Positions 8,991 through 17,776 of a DNA stretch of 64,000 nt are shown piece by piece. The position numbers were made by a program, and so were the translations under genes. The notes under the pieces are model-generated. The model did not search any database. It saw only the letters and a program-made list of their open reading frames with translations, and was not told the origin of the DNA. Origin of the DNA: Saccharomycodes ludwigii (taxonomy: Eukaryota > Ascomycota > Saccharomycetes > Saccharomycodales > Saccharomycodaceae); contig NC_060201.1 of assembly GCF_020623625.1 (NCBI RefSeq), positions 806,001 through 870,000 on the forward strand, read 5' to 3'. Numbering within the stretch: the first letter of the stretch is position 1; every line of letters starts with the position of its first letter.

Positions 8991-11003
8991 TTATAATAAA
9001 AAGTGAGTGTTCGTAACACTATCTTTATGAACCATCATCTCATAATTCTTAAAGCTATTTAAATCATATTTCAATGTAGCAATATTATTCATTTTTAACA
9101 CGTCATTAACACCGTAAAAATTACTATTTTTACGTTCGTATTCTGTCGATGAAAAAGTGTCGCATATAACTACACTGGCGGAGAAGCTAATTGTCTTGTT
9201 TTTTCCGGGAGTAATTTTATCCTCCATTGGATTATAGTCTAGATTATGATCGTTAGTATTATTACCAGAAATAAAAGCCCCGACGCATTCTGACATATTT
9301 GGTATCTTTTCTTTAACTACTGATACCTCATCTTTATATTCACCTCTGGTTACAACATTATTGTACCTAATATTAACGTTGTCCGATGTAATTTCGTTGG
9401 CATATGTCCTTCTTAACTGTTGTATATGCACAAAATCTTGTAAGAGTCTGGCAACAAACTCATTAAATAAAGTTTCTTCATCTTTTTCAGGTGTGATTAC
9501 GACGGTTTCGTTTGTTAATTCTTCATTTTCTTCTACTGAACCACACAAAGAATCCGAGCTATTATTTGTAGCAGCAATAACGCCATTCTCTTCCTCACCA
9601 ATAATAAATGGTATAAATTCATTCTTAGAATCTAAAGTACCTATATTTTTGTTATTAGTTTGGGCATAGTCTGCATTTAATATTTCAAATAATGAATCAA
9701 CATCTAGCAAGCCATCGGTAGGTTTATCATTTGGATTCAAATTTGTATCCTTTGTTGGAGTGCCAGCGCTGATAGTGGCAGAAGAAGTGGAGTGCAAAAA
9801 AGTGTCATGCTTTAAAGTTGCAACGTTATCAGATATATTTAGCTCTTCTAATGAAGGTAGTATAAATTTATCTTTAATTTCATTTTTATTATCGGATTGG
9901 CCATCTGTGCTGGTGGCAGTTTTAGAAATATTTCCACCATCGATTACCGTATTTTTAGACACAACAGGTATTAATGTACTGGTTTTTTTTTTATCAATTT
10001 TGCTGCTTGAATTTCTTGCTGAAAATTTTTTAAATATTTTCTTGAACCCAAATCTTTTACTACCAGAGGTGGCATGCTTTAAAGTATTTATCTTTTTTCC
10101 CTCTCCAGTAGAAGTGTTAGAAGTATTGGCAGTGCCAGCAGTCGAGGATAGATCACAAGTGCTGTCGGGAGTGCGTGTTTCTTTGGTAGAAACACTATTT
10201 GTGCTTATAACACTACTAATATCGCTCCTGCTGGTGTCACTAGTAATAGATATTGAAGTAGGTATACAATCTTTAGAACCTGTAGTTACAGAGGATGGAT
10301 TGTTAGGATCAACAGCATGCTTACTAGTGCCACTGTTATCAAAAACTTTGTCGTTGTGGGTTCTTGGTGTGTAAATTTCATCATTTGCAAATTTAAATTG
10401 CCGCATCATCATCATTTTCTGTTGTTTTTTCCTATTAATCAGAAAAAGTTCCAAGGCATTATGTGGGATGTTGCGCATTTGATGATTTAACTGGTTGAAT
10501 TGTGAAATTGTGGCAACAACTGGCATATGAAATTTTATAGGTTTATTAATATTACTATAGCTACGGTTATGGTAGTTGTTGTTGTTATTATTGTTTGTAT
10601 AGTGATTAAAATTCATCATACTTTGACTACCACTGTGATATGACATTCTATTAGGATTATTATACTGCTGTTGATTTGGTGACGTCCTTCTGAGACCTGG
10701 AACATTGTTGGAAACATATGGGCTTACGGAAACTTCATTTTTTATATTATTAGCAGTTAAACTTCTGTAATGTCTGTAATTAGTGGTAGTAGTGGTAGTA
10801 TTATTATTATTATTAGAAACAGATGGAGTAAGAAAAGTATTAACAGGAACGTGATTAAAATTGTGTGGCACAGTTGTCATTGAAGTTGACAAATCATTTA
10901 ATTCCAAATTATATAATAAATTATATTGACTTTTCCTTCTTCTATTCATAGCAAGTGTTTTATTAGTGTTGCTATTTTGAGCGGTCAAAATATAATTATT
11001 CAT
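8991..11003 (-). CDS. AFR1: Afr1-like pheromone-pathway/septin-associated protein
   Basis: A 670-residue, largely disordered protein rich in Ser, Thr and Asn. In S. cerevisiae Afr1 helps shape the mating projection, adapts pheromone signalling, and binds the septin Cdc12 and the phosphatase Glc7. The best evidence is the C-terminus: LKYDLNSFKNYEMMVHKDS followed by THFLL parallels the Afr1 tail (LELNSYKKNEMVVHENS and THYLI). Before it, KTISF at residues 603-607 fits the RVxF-type PP1 docking consensus and lies where Afr1 has KDVRF. FANDEIYTP matches the Afr1 FPNGEIYKP block. The N-terminus (YILTAQN) also resembles Afr1 (YLSAQN). Its position between TVP23 and BUR6/SSS1 fits both YDR085C and its duplicate YER158C, so this is the single pre-duplication copy. 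Confidence 0.88.
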   Translation of the reverse strand: MNNYILTAQNSNTNKTLAMNRRRKSQYNLLYNLELNDLSTSMTTVPHNFNHVPVNTFLTPSVSNNNNNTTTTTTNYRHYRSLTANNIKNEVSVSPYVSNNVPGLRRTSPNQQQYNNPNRMSYHSGSQSMMNFNHYTNNNNNNNYHNRSYSNINKPIKFHMPVVATISQFNQLNHQMRNIPHNALELFLINRKKQQKMMMMRQFKFANDEIYTPRTHNDKVFDNSGTSKHAVDPNNPSSVTTGSKDCIPTSISITSDTSRSDISSVISTNSVSTKETRTPDSTCDLSSTAGTANTSNTSTGEGKKINTLKHATSGSKRFGFKKIFKKFSARNSSSKIDKKKTSTLIPVVSKNTVIDGGNISKTATSTDGQSDNKNEIKDKFILPSLEELNISDNVATLKHDTFLHSTSSATISAGTPTKDTNLNPNDKPTDGLLDVDSLFEILNADYAQTNNKNIGTLDSKNEFIPFIIGEEENGVIAATNNSSDSLCGSVEENEELTNETVVITPEKDEETLFNEFVARLLQDFVHIQQLRRTYANEITSDNVNIRYNNVVTRGEYKDEVSVVKEKIPNMSECVGAFISGNNTNDHNLDYNPMEDKITPGKNKTISFSASVVICDTFSSTEYERKNSNFYGVNDVLKMNNIATLKYDLNSFKNYEMMVHKDSVTNTHFLL

Positions 11004-11535
11004 TATTGGATAGATAATGACAGCAATGAACGATAAGTAACAGCTCCAGAAGATGATTATGTCTTTTATTTATGGGAAGTGTGTTATTAATACATAAGAT
11101 AGTAGGTTTAACATTATTAGTAGTATATAATAAATAGGAAAAGGTAAACAATGAAAGACTTAATTATGTTCTTATGATTTGATAAAGTATTTTCTATATT
11201 TATGTGAGATCATTTAAAGTGATAATAATAGTACAATTATAAGCCTTGTTTGGTTAATTACTGGTAATATTTTTAGTGGGAAAAATAAAATAAAATAAAA
11301 TAAAAAGAATCACGGACCTTGTCAAAAGATGTTAGAAAAGCGTGCAGAAGATATATGAGAATAAGGGAACGTGAAGGAAACAAAAAGTAAAACTTTAAGG
11401 TTGCGTTTAACAATAAAAAAAAACAAAAAAAAATGTATTAAAATAAAACATGAAACAAAAATAAAAAGGATCTAGACGTATTTTTAAATGATGAGTAAGA
11501 TAACATATATACAAAAAAAAAAATGATTTATTTAA
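11004..11535. promoter_or_regulatory. AFR1 upstream region with one pheromone-response-like element
   Basis: A 532 bp gap between the AFR1 start and the BUR6 stop. One exact Ste12-type pheromone response element (TGAAACA) lies at 11451-11457, about 450 bp upstream of the AFR1 ATG. In S. cerevisiae AFR1 is pheromone-induced. A single 7-mer in AT-rich DNA could be chance. The rest is A-rich, with an AAAAT pentamer repeat at about 11281-11305. Confidence 0.4.
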
Positions 11536-11904
11536 TCAGGCAGTAACCTCATCCTCTTTCCCTTCTTCATCCTGGCCGCATATGCTTTCCCTTAAAAAGT
11601 CAAATCTATCATCCTCTAATATAGTCTTTTTCATTATCTCAGGACTTATCCTTTTAACACCTAGTTCATTAGCAACACCCATGCTTTTATAGACTAATAA
11701 TGCTATAAAGAATTCTAATGATCTACCACAAACCACGGGCGTGGCACTTGATACTTTACCTATATCCTCATCACTCTGCATTATTTTTTTAATTTTTGCA
11801 GGTGGAAAGTGCGTTTTTATCTTGGTAAATATATCATTTAGATCATCTTTTGGGGGTTGTTGTGGTGGAATTGCCACTTGTTCACTTTTCGTTTCTGATT
11901 CCAT
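11536..11904 (-). CDS. BUR6: NC2 alpha subunit (Bur6/DRAP1), histone-fold transcription regulator
   Basis: A 122-residue H2A-like histone-fold protein that pairs with Ncb2 to form negative cofactor 2, which binds TBP on promoters. The conserved core FTKIKTHFPPAKIKKIMQSD, DIGKVSSATPVV and GRSLEFFIALLV is unmistakable and runs over residues 25-100, followed by an acidic tail. The frame continues upstream to 12015, but only through a TTG and a Lys/Glu-rich stretch. The ATG at 11904 (MESETKSEQ) is the first ATG and is taken as the start. S. cerevisiae Bur6 has 142 residues. In S. cerevisiae it is YER159C, next to the AFR1 paralogue. Confidence 0.96.
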   Translation of the reverse strand: MESETKSEQVAIPPQQPPKDDLNDIFTKIKTHFPPAKIKKIMQSDEDIGKVSSATPVVCGRSLEFFIALLVYKSMGVANELGVKRISPEIMKKTILEDDRFDFLRESICGQDEEGKEDEVTA

Positions 11905-12182
11905 TGTTATTTGGTGTGTCACTTTACACGGGGCTTGTTTTGTTTCCTCTTCGCTTTCTTTTTTTTCTTTCCAATTTAATTTAATTTTCTTCTCTTTTTT
12001 TAATGTATATTTCAAATTCTCTTAAGCTCTTTTTATATATACACGTTGTGCTTTTACCAATTATAAAATCAATCAACCAACAATTCTTACGTGCTTTCCT
12101 TTCTGCGTGTCAATACACACCAAAAAGTAAACAATACAATAATAATAAGGAAAAAATGAAGAAGAAAAATCTTGTTTTATAC

Positions 12183-12230
12183 ACGCGTTTCTGAGAAATA
12201 CAACGCGTTTCAAAGATAATGTTCGGGTAA
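12183..12230. promoter_or_regulatory. BUR6 promoter: two MCB boxes and a Reb1-type site
   Basis: Two exact ACGCGT (MluI cell-cycle box, Mbp1/Swi6) hexamers lie 20 bp apart at 12183-12188 and 12203-12208. A CGGGTAA (Reb1 consensus TTACCCG) follows at 12224-12230. They sit 280-330 bp upstream of the BUR6 ATG and downstream of the SSS1 stop, so BUR6 is the only gene they could serve as an upstream promoter. The clustering of two CpG-containing hexamers in very AT-rich DNA makes chance less likely. Function is inferred. Confidence 0.5.
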
Positions 12231-12339
12231 ATCCCCTCCTCTCCGCTCGGAAACTAACAAACAAGGTGTTGAAAAATTTGTCGGAATCTTATGAAATATA
12301 TTAAAAGCGTATACATATTATAAATATACTAAAACACAA

Positions 12340-12585
12340 TTATACAATTAAATAACGAATTGGAATGTGAATCAATTTAATAGCATACCCAATAATACCA
12401 ATACCGACAAAACCAATACCTACAGCTCTAATAATTTTCATATATTCCTTTTGGTTTGGCTTCTTACATTTACTAATAAATGATACACCTTCTTTAACAA
12501 ATTCTAATGGGGCTTCCCCAGAAACAATCTTTTCAACATTGGTATTGTTGTTACCTGCACTTGCGGATGATGTAGATTTAGCCAT
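12340..12585 (-). CDS. SSS1: Sec61-gamma translocon subunit Sss1
   Basis: An 81-residue tail-anchored subunit of the endoplasmic-reticulum Sec61 (and Ssh1) protein-conducting channel. A short polar N-terminus is followed by the conserved amphipathic helix (EFVKEGVSFISKCKKPNQKE) and one C-terminal membrane segment (GIGFVGIGIIGYAIKLIHIP). The length is the same as in other yeasts (S. cerevisiae 80 residues). Its order corresponds to YDR086C. BUR6 lies 435 bp downstream on the same strand. Confidence 0.97.
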   Translation of the reverse strand: MAKSTSSASAGNNNTNVEKIVSGEAPLEFVKEGVSFISKCKKPNQKEYMKIIRAVGIGFVGIGIIGYAIKLIHIPIRYLIV

Positions 12586-13213
12586 TGTATAGTGTGTGTG
12601 TATATATATATAAGGAGGATAAACTTGGTGTATTTTTGGTATACCTTAAATCTTTTTTATATGTATCTATCTATGCAATGTTATATATTTATATATATAT
12701 ATATAGTGCGTGAACGCTTGAAAAAAAAAGAAGAAGAAGAAAATATACAAGATTTTCTATCCACAGCAAATTTATTTATCTTTTAAATGGCAACAACGAT
12801 TACACGGGGGAAAAAAAACAAAAAAAAAAACAAAAAAAGAAAAAAATTAAAAAAATTAAAAACACCCATACACCAAAACAAAAACAAAAAGAACAAGCTG
12901 TCCTCCGTTGAAATAAATAAATATTATCACAATCCATTTCTATTGCCAACTTATATAATAGCCATGTTATCAATACTTTAGTTATAGCCTCTTTTTTTAT
13001 CAAACTTTCTTTGGCAACACGTTTTTATATAATATCCTGCAACAGCAAGGTGGTGGGAAACTATTATGCAGTACATCTTTATGTTATATCGTAGAGAGAA
13101 AATATTATTAATCTGATATAGATAAACTATCTTGCTTTTCTTTTATACATCCCTATCCATTATTTTGACACAATAAAATGGCTGATTTCCTATAACCTCG
13201 TATTTAAGAATAG

Positions 13214-14294
13214 AATAAACCATCTCTTTATATATGTTCCATTTTTTATCCTACTTTTCTTGACATATCACTATCATAAAAAGAAAGTTTCTATAATAAT
13301 TATTCTTTCTATATTTTATACAAACTTATCGAGATAATGGAGGGTGACTAAACTTAATCGTTGTATTAACCCGTGTTACGAAATAGAATTCTGTTTAGCA
13401 TAATTCTTACAAAATATACCAACTTTGGAAAAAATATGAAAAGTCCGAAAAGTATAGAAAAGAATAATGCAAACTACAGATGGAAAAAAAAAAAAAAAAG
13501 GGTGAAAAGGATTCATATATAAAGATATGATTTATTTAGAAACGTGTATATTATGAAATTAATTCGAAATATATAAGTTATAGTTTTATTACTTAAAAGT
13601 ATATTAAATATCAGGCAACAAATTATTACATCTATCTTGATGTGAGTGGTGAAATATTAAAATCAATTTACTTATCATGCCTCACAATATACTCCTTCTG
13701 TGACATTGTTTATGTTACAAGGTAAACCCTATAACAAGATAAATCACGTATTAATAACCGTAAAAAGACTTGTACGAGGATGTTGTGTCTAATAGTAATT
13801 ATTCCAGCAAAGCTAATATTGTTGTACCACCACGGTATCAAAGTTAACAATGGCGCATTGAAAAGCTAATGCTATGCGCTGTCCTAATTATGGTAAAAGT
13901 TGTCAGGTCGACAACAGGAAACAGGGGTATATAAAGCCAACATCTCACTAAAGAGTTTTGGATTTAGTAAATATATTGTCCTTGCTTGTGTAAGCTAGTT
14001 TAGAACTTAAGTAATTATATATTATATATAGGTGATATATAATAACGAGAAAAGATCGATTTAGAACTAGTCTAATCACATAATATCTTTAGTTGAGTCC
14101 ACCTTGCAACAATTTCTATCGTAAGCGTAACTCAGGATTAGTCGTAATAATTACGGGCTCGGATTATGGTAATTAATTTCTTGTTCTATTTCGGTCTTTA
14201 CATATAATAATAATATATAATAAAGATTTATTTAAAACTATAACTTAAATACTTTTGATGAATAACTTGATAATAAATCATCTCTTTATATATG
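13214..14294 (+). repeat. Direct-repeat pair flanking the LTR-like segment
   Basis: A 23 bp word is present at 13214-13236 and at 14272-14294 with one mismatch, containing the shared 16-mer CATCTCTTTATATATG. Similar but weaker sequence continues for about 30 bp after each copy (T-rich, then TTGAC). The copies lie 1.06 kb apart in the same orientation and could be remnants of one repeat family. No coding function was seen. Confidence 0.6.
13820..14111 (+). mobile_element. Possible solo LTR fossil of a Ty-like retrotransposon
   Basis: The segment begins TGTTG and ends CAACA, which are perfect 5 bp inverted termini of the type found on yeast Ty LTRs. It is 292 bp long and has a TATA-like box (TATATAAAG) at about 13928-13936. 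It lies about 370 bp upstream of a tRNA gene, a preferred Ty neighbourhood. No target-site duplication is seen (AATAT before, ATTTC after), and other end points are possible, for example an end at 14342. It looks old and eroded, with no internal coding part. The family is undetermined. Confidence 0.28.
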
Positions 14295-14477
14295 ATTTAT
14301 TTTCACATTTATATTTGACGTTCATATTAATCTTTTCCAACATTTCGTTGTTGTTCCTTAGGCGGCATCTTGGTTACGGTGTTTTCCTGTAAAAGTAATT
14401 TCCATTACGGAGATTTCCTGTATGTTGGTTGTAATATATGTTTACTTGGTTTCATATTACGACAATTTCAACGAATT

Positions 14478-14607
14478 GAAGCGGTGGCTCAATGGTAGAG
14501 CTTTCGACTCCAGTGTAATTAATTGGTTTCGGCCTTTAACAAATACCATTATTATGGCATTGAAAAGTGCAATCGAAGGGTTGCAGGTTCAATTCCTGTC
14601 CGTTTCA
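14478..14607 (+). tRNA. tRNA-Trp (anticodon CCA) with a 58 nt intron
   Basis: The exons are nearly identical to S. cerevisiae tRNA-Trp: exon 1 at 14478-14513 starts GAAGCGGTGGCTCAATGG, and exon 2 at 14572-14607 contains the B box GGTTCAATTCC and ends CGTTTCA, which closes the acceptor stem. The anticodon CCA is 14510-14512. The anticodon stem TTCGA/TCGAA is intact, and the mature tRNA would have 72 nt before CCA addition. The intron lies in the canonical place, one base after the anticodon, and is longer than the 34 nt intron of S. cerevisiae. It includes TGG at 14524-14526, which could pair with the anticodon. Position 37 reads G, whereas S. cerevisiae has A. No tRNA-Trp is present between SSS1 and RRP1 at YDR086C-YDR087C as I recall. 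Confidence 0.97.
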
Positions 14608-14608
14608 G

Positions 14609-14615
14609 TTTTTTT
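14609..14615 (+). terminator. RNA polymerase III terminator of tRNA-Trp
   Basis: Seven consecutive T begin two bases after the last tRNA base, which is long enough for a yeast Pol III terminator. More T runs follow at 14631-14656. Confidence 0.85.
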
Positions 14616-14811
14616 GTTTTTGTAATATTTATTTTTTTTTTTTTTTTTTTTTTTTTGGATTTGAAATGCTCTGGGAATCTTCTTCAATAGTCCGTGCCAG
14701 AACCAACTATCACATTTTACAGCGATACAAACTAATAATAATAATAATAATAATATATATAGCATAGTTATACAATTATCTCATACACTAGAAACATGCG
14801 GAATATGATAA

Positions 14812-15621
14812 TTAGAAACCATTCCATTCCTCTTCCTCATTTTCATCCTGTTCAGTTGTCGTTTCCGTTTTCTGTAAATGTTGATTTATGACATTCCATT
14901 CTAACAAGGTTTCGTTTTCTAAAATGTCCTCCTTAATTTTCTTCCTCAATACTTTACTGTTCAAGACATTATCATATAATTTCTGGAAAATATCAACCAT
15001 TTTAGAAACACAACTTGCATTAATAATTTTTTGGTCAATCTGTTTTCTTTTTTCGTTTTCTTCATCATCACTTTCTTCCTCCTCTTTTTCAAATACTCTT
15101 TCCCATTCGTCAACAAAAATATCAATTATATGCATTGGAATGCCAGTATAAACACGTTTATCACCACTTAATGGAAACTTCATTAAAACTTTCTCCAAGT
15201 ATTTAGAAACTAATTCAGAATCGTAACTACATTTATCCAAAAACAACAATTGGTTATAAAAACAACGTCTTATCAATAATAAATATTTATCTATTCTATG
15301 ATGATCAATAGTATACCACTCTAATAATATCACTTTCCAAAAAGATTTGCTGAATCTGATAAACCCTTCAACATTTGGCTTGTTATTTTGAGACAAAAAT
15401 ATCAAATGCAATTCACCTAATTTATCGGCTAATCTTTGTTGTGGTCTTGGTTTATCACAAAACCACATACTATAATACAATCCTTTCCAGATTTTATCAT
15501 AATCTTTTTGTTTTAAATGCGATAACTGTAAATATTTCTGTAGACTTTCTAAAGCTTTATCCCTTGTTGGCTTATTATTAGAAGCCAATTTTTTCACTAA
15601 TGAACTGTTTTCAATGGACAT
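14812..15621 (-). CDS. RRP1: Ribosome biogenesis protein Rrp1 (pre-60S)
   Basis: A 269-residue Nop52/RRP1 family protein needed for processing of 27S pre-rRNA in nucleolar pre-60S particles. Family blocks are SLVKKLASNNKPTRDKALE near the N-terminus, IWKGLYYSMWFCDKPRPQQR, a DKYLLLIRRCFYNQL block and YTGIPMHIIDIFVDEWER. An acidic tail ends in EEWNGF, the same last residues as S. cerevisiae Rrp1. The ATG at 15621 (MSIENSSLVKK) is chosen. The frame extends upstream to 15678 only through a TTG and a Lys/Glu-rich segment. Order and strand equal YDR087C. Confidence 0.96.
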   Translation of the reverse strand: MSIENSSLVKKLASNNKPTRDKALESLQKYLQLSHLKQKDYDKIWKGLYYSMWFCDKPRPQQRLADKLGELHLIFLSQNNKPNVEGFIRFSKSFWKVILLEWYTIDHHRIDKYLLLIRRCFYNQLLFLDKCSYDSELVSKYLEKVLMKFPLSGDKRVYTGIPMHIIDIFVDEWERVFEKEEEESDDEENEKRKQIDQKIINASCVSKMVDIFQKLYDNVLNSKVLRKKIKEDILENETLLEWNVINQHLQKTETTTEQDENEEEEWNGF

Positions 15622-16019
15622 GGTCTGTGTGAGATAATAATTTCTTTCTTTTTCTCTTTCCTTTTTTTTTTTTTCCAAGATTGTCGGTCTATTAATGCAG
15701 TTTCTATTTTGAAAAAGTATGTTTTATAGAAAGAATATGAGTTATTAATATTTTCATCTTTTTTTAAATTGGGGGTAATAAAAATAAGCAAAGCAGTGTG
15801 TTAATATATTGACAGTGTAATATAAAAAAAAAGAAAAAGAAAAAAGAAAAAGAAAAAAAAAAAGAAAAAGAAAAAAAAAAAAAGAAACGTGAAACAAAAA
15901 ACAAGTACTAAAAGTTTAGTACCAACAAAAAAAATTAATATATATACAAATTCCCAATCATAACCAATGAAAAATAATAATTTAAATATCAACTGTTTTT
16001 CTTAATCTAAATAAGTTTG
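15622..16019. other. Intergenic, RRP1 promoter and SLU7 3' flank
   Basis: A 398 bp gap between two minus-strand genes. A purine-only stretch of repeated AAAAAG words lies at about 15821-15885. No further gene was found. Confidence 0.75.
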
Positions 16020-17221
16020 TTATTTGTATTTATCTATAACTTTATCTATCAACTGTTTTTGGTCACTTCCATTAGGCTCACTAGTAGGTCTAACAGCTTC
16101 ATAATATTTCAAGTCCCGTTTCTGCTTTTTATCATCATCTTTGTTCTTCTTCGATAGTAAATACTCATATTTAGTTGGATTAGCTATTAACACCTTTTCT
16201 TGAATATTATGATCAAAATTCTTTCTTCTATTATTCTTCCATCTGGTATCCCCATTAGGAGCAGTACCACTGGTGTTCGCTGTTCCTTCTTCTTGCTGAA
16301 TTAATTTTAATTTATTTTGTAATTTAGTGAATTCTAAACCTTCTCCATCGACATTTCTATAATAAAAATTATTCTTGGTGTTAATAACACCCTTTGTCTC
16401 ATCCTTATACAATCTTGACTTAGGGTCATATTTAGTAACACCTTCCTCACCATCTTCGCCTATGGTTAAATACACCGCTTTGTCTTCTCTTAATCTTACA
16501 CTGGTATACGTCTTGTTATCGTCTTGGTTTTTATCCTTATTTTGTAAATAAATTGAAATATCCTGTGGGGTTAAACCCAATAGCATTAATTCGCATTCTT
16601 CATCCGTATCCAAATCGGTGCCAACATCCGAGTTATTTTCAGTGTTAAGATTTTGAGTATATCTTTCTAATACTTTGGCATAGTCCTTCCCCTTATATCC
16701 AAACCATCTATCTCTCTTTGAATCATAATTGTTGTCGTTACGCACTAATATGTTGAGGCTTTTCTCATCTATCTGTTTACTTGCTAACACAGCATTTTTA
16801 AGATTATTATTATCGTCAATTTTTTTTTTTTCCTCTTGGATAGTGGAATATCTAAACAATCTTTCCTCAAATGGCCCACAGCACCGCATGTATCGCATCG
16901 TATAAGATTCCTATTTCTCTTATTGGTATTACGCGTAGTTGTAGTGGAAAGTGGAATAAATTCATCTTTTATACCATAGCCCATATGGGCCTTGTCATTC
17001 CTTTGGGAAGATATCTTTAATACTTGATCTTTGGAGTTTGTACTCCTATGGTGAAGCAATAAATCAGTATTGTTATGATCAGTTTCAACTTTACTTTCTC
17101 TATAATACCATGGCTGGTCTGTTATAAATCTTACCACGGAAGCAGTAGGTTTTGTATTAGTAGAGTTTTTATGATTGTTGTTCTTGGTGGTAGTACCATT
17201 ATTCCTTCTCCTATCTGACAT
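16020..17221 (-). CDS. SLU7: Splicing factor Slu7, interrupted by one apparent frameshift
   Basis: Slu7 acts with Prp18 in the second catalytic step of splicing, in 3' splice-site choice. The 5' frame (from ATG 17221) carries the N-terminal region and the CCHC zinc knuckle CDTCGAVGHLRKDC. The downstream frame carries the rest: SKRDRWFGYKGKDYAKVL, TDEECELMLLGL, VRLREDKAVYL, YDPKSRLYKDET and LIANPTKYEYLL, all family blocks, ending at 16020. The frames join at a run of 12 A (minus strand; plus-strand T at 16820-16831). With 13 A the reading would continue in frame from LSKRKKKK into IDDNNN. The simplest reading is a one-base undercount or real slip in the homopolymer. Programmed slippage is possible but unsupported. 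Matches YDR088C in position. Confidence 0.9.
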
Positions 17222-17335
17222 AATGGTTGGTTGATTTGTCTTTTTCCATCTATTTTATAAAACTCTTTTTTATATTTTAGATAACAAGGAAAGTGAAAAA
17301 GCATTTAAGCAATGCGAAAAATAAAAATAAAATGG

Positions 17336-17371
<36 letters not shown>

Positions 17372-17776
17372 TCACGTGCTACAAAAAATGTACGTCACTA
17401 ACTACGTAAATGATTTATTATCACATTCCACCCCCTTCCGTCGTATGATATGATATCATTTTCATATTATACATTTTGTCTTTTTGTCTTTTTTTTTCTG
17501 TTATAAAAATAATTCTCATCTGCAGCTTTCAATATAAATCACTTTTGCATATTTACAGGCTTATCTTTACAAGCTTATCTTTACAAACTTATCCTTACAA
17601 GCTTATCCTTACAAACTTATCCTTAAAACCCTATTCTTACAATAAAAAGAAAAATTAAAATTAAAAAACAAAATTAAAAGGCAGCAGCAGGTACTAATCC
17701 ATAAAGCTGTGCCTTTTTTTTTTTTTTACCACCAAGTATATCAAAGATAATATCAAGCTATTAGTTCAACCTTCAA
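17222..17776. promoter_or_regulatory. Divergent promoter region SLU7/VTC5
   Basis: A 555 bp gap. It contains a run of about 30 A at 17337-17366, a TTCACGTGC E-box at 17371-17379 (CACGTG at 17373-17378) and a 14 bp tandem repeat listed separately. VTC genes in S. cerevisiae respond to Pho4, but the T directly 5' of CACGTG is the flank known to disfavour Pho4 and favour Cbf1, so a Cbf1-type site is more likely. Confidence 0.4.
17559..17642 (+). repeat. Six tandem copies of a 14 bp unit upstream of VTC5
   Basis: The unit is approximately (G/A)CTTATC(T/C)TTACAA, and six head-to-tail copies run from 17559 to 17642. The first two units are identical. Later ones differ by one or two bases, and the last is more degraded. 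The array lies about 135-220 bp upstream of the VTC5 ATG. Each unit contains GCTTATC or ACTTATC, whose complement GATAAG is a GATA-factor core. There are therefore five GATAAG cores in the array. Confidence 0.9.

Larger units (their letters stand above)
12586..14477. other. Gene-free region upstream of tRNA-Trp
   Basis: About 1.9 kb without a credible protein gene. The short frames at 12592-12981 are Lys/Tyr-rich low complexity. The first 400 bp is the SSS1 promoter and is A/T-homopolymer-rich. From about 13000 the texture changes: homopolymers become rare and base composition is more even, as in degraded mobile-element DNA. This part contains a possible solo LTR and a repeated 23-mer (listed separately). 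Ty-family elements in yeasts are known to target DNA just upstream of tRNA genes. Confidence 0.6.

Noticed and set aside
13441-13460. Second CDEIII-like word around TCCGAAAAG
   Set aside because: Only the core matches, and no CDEI is found 80-250 bp upstream.
16020-16898. Two separate genes at the SLU7 locus
   Set aside because: The halves carry consecutive parts of one Slu7 protein, and the downstream frame begins with residues that are not Slu7-like until the A run.
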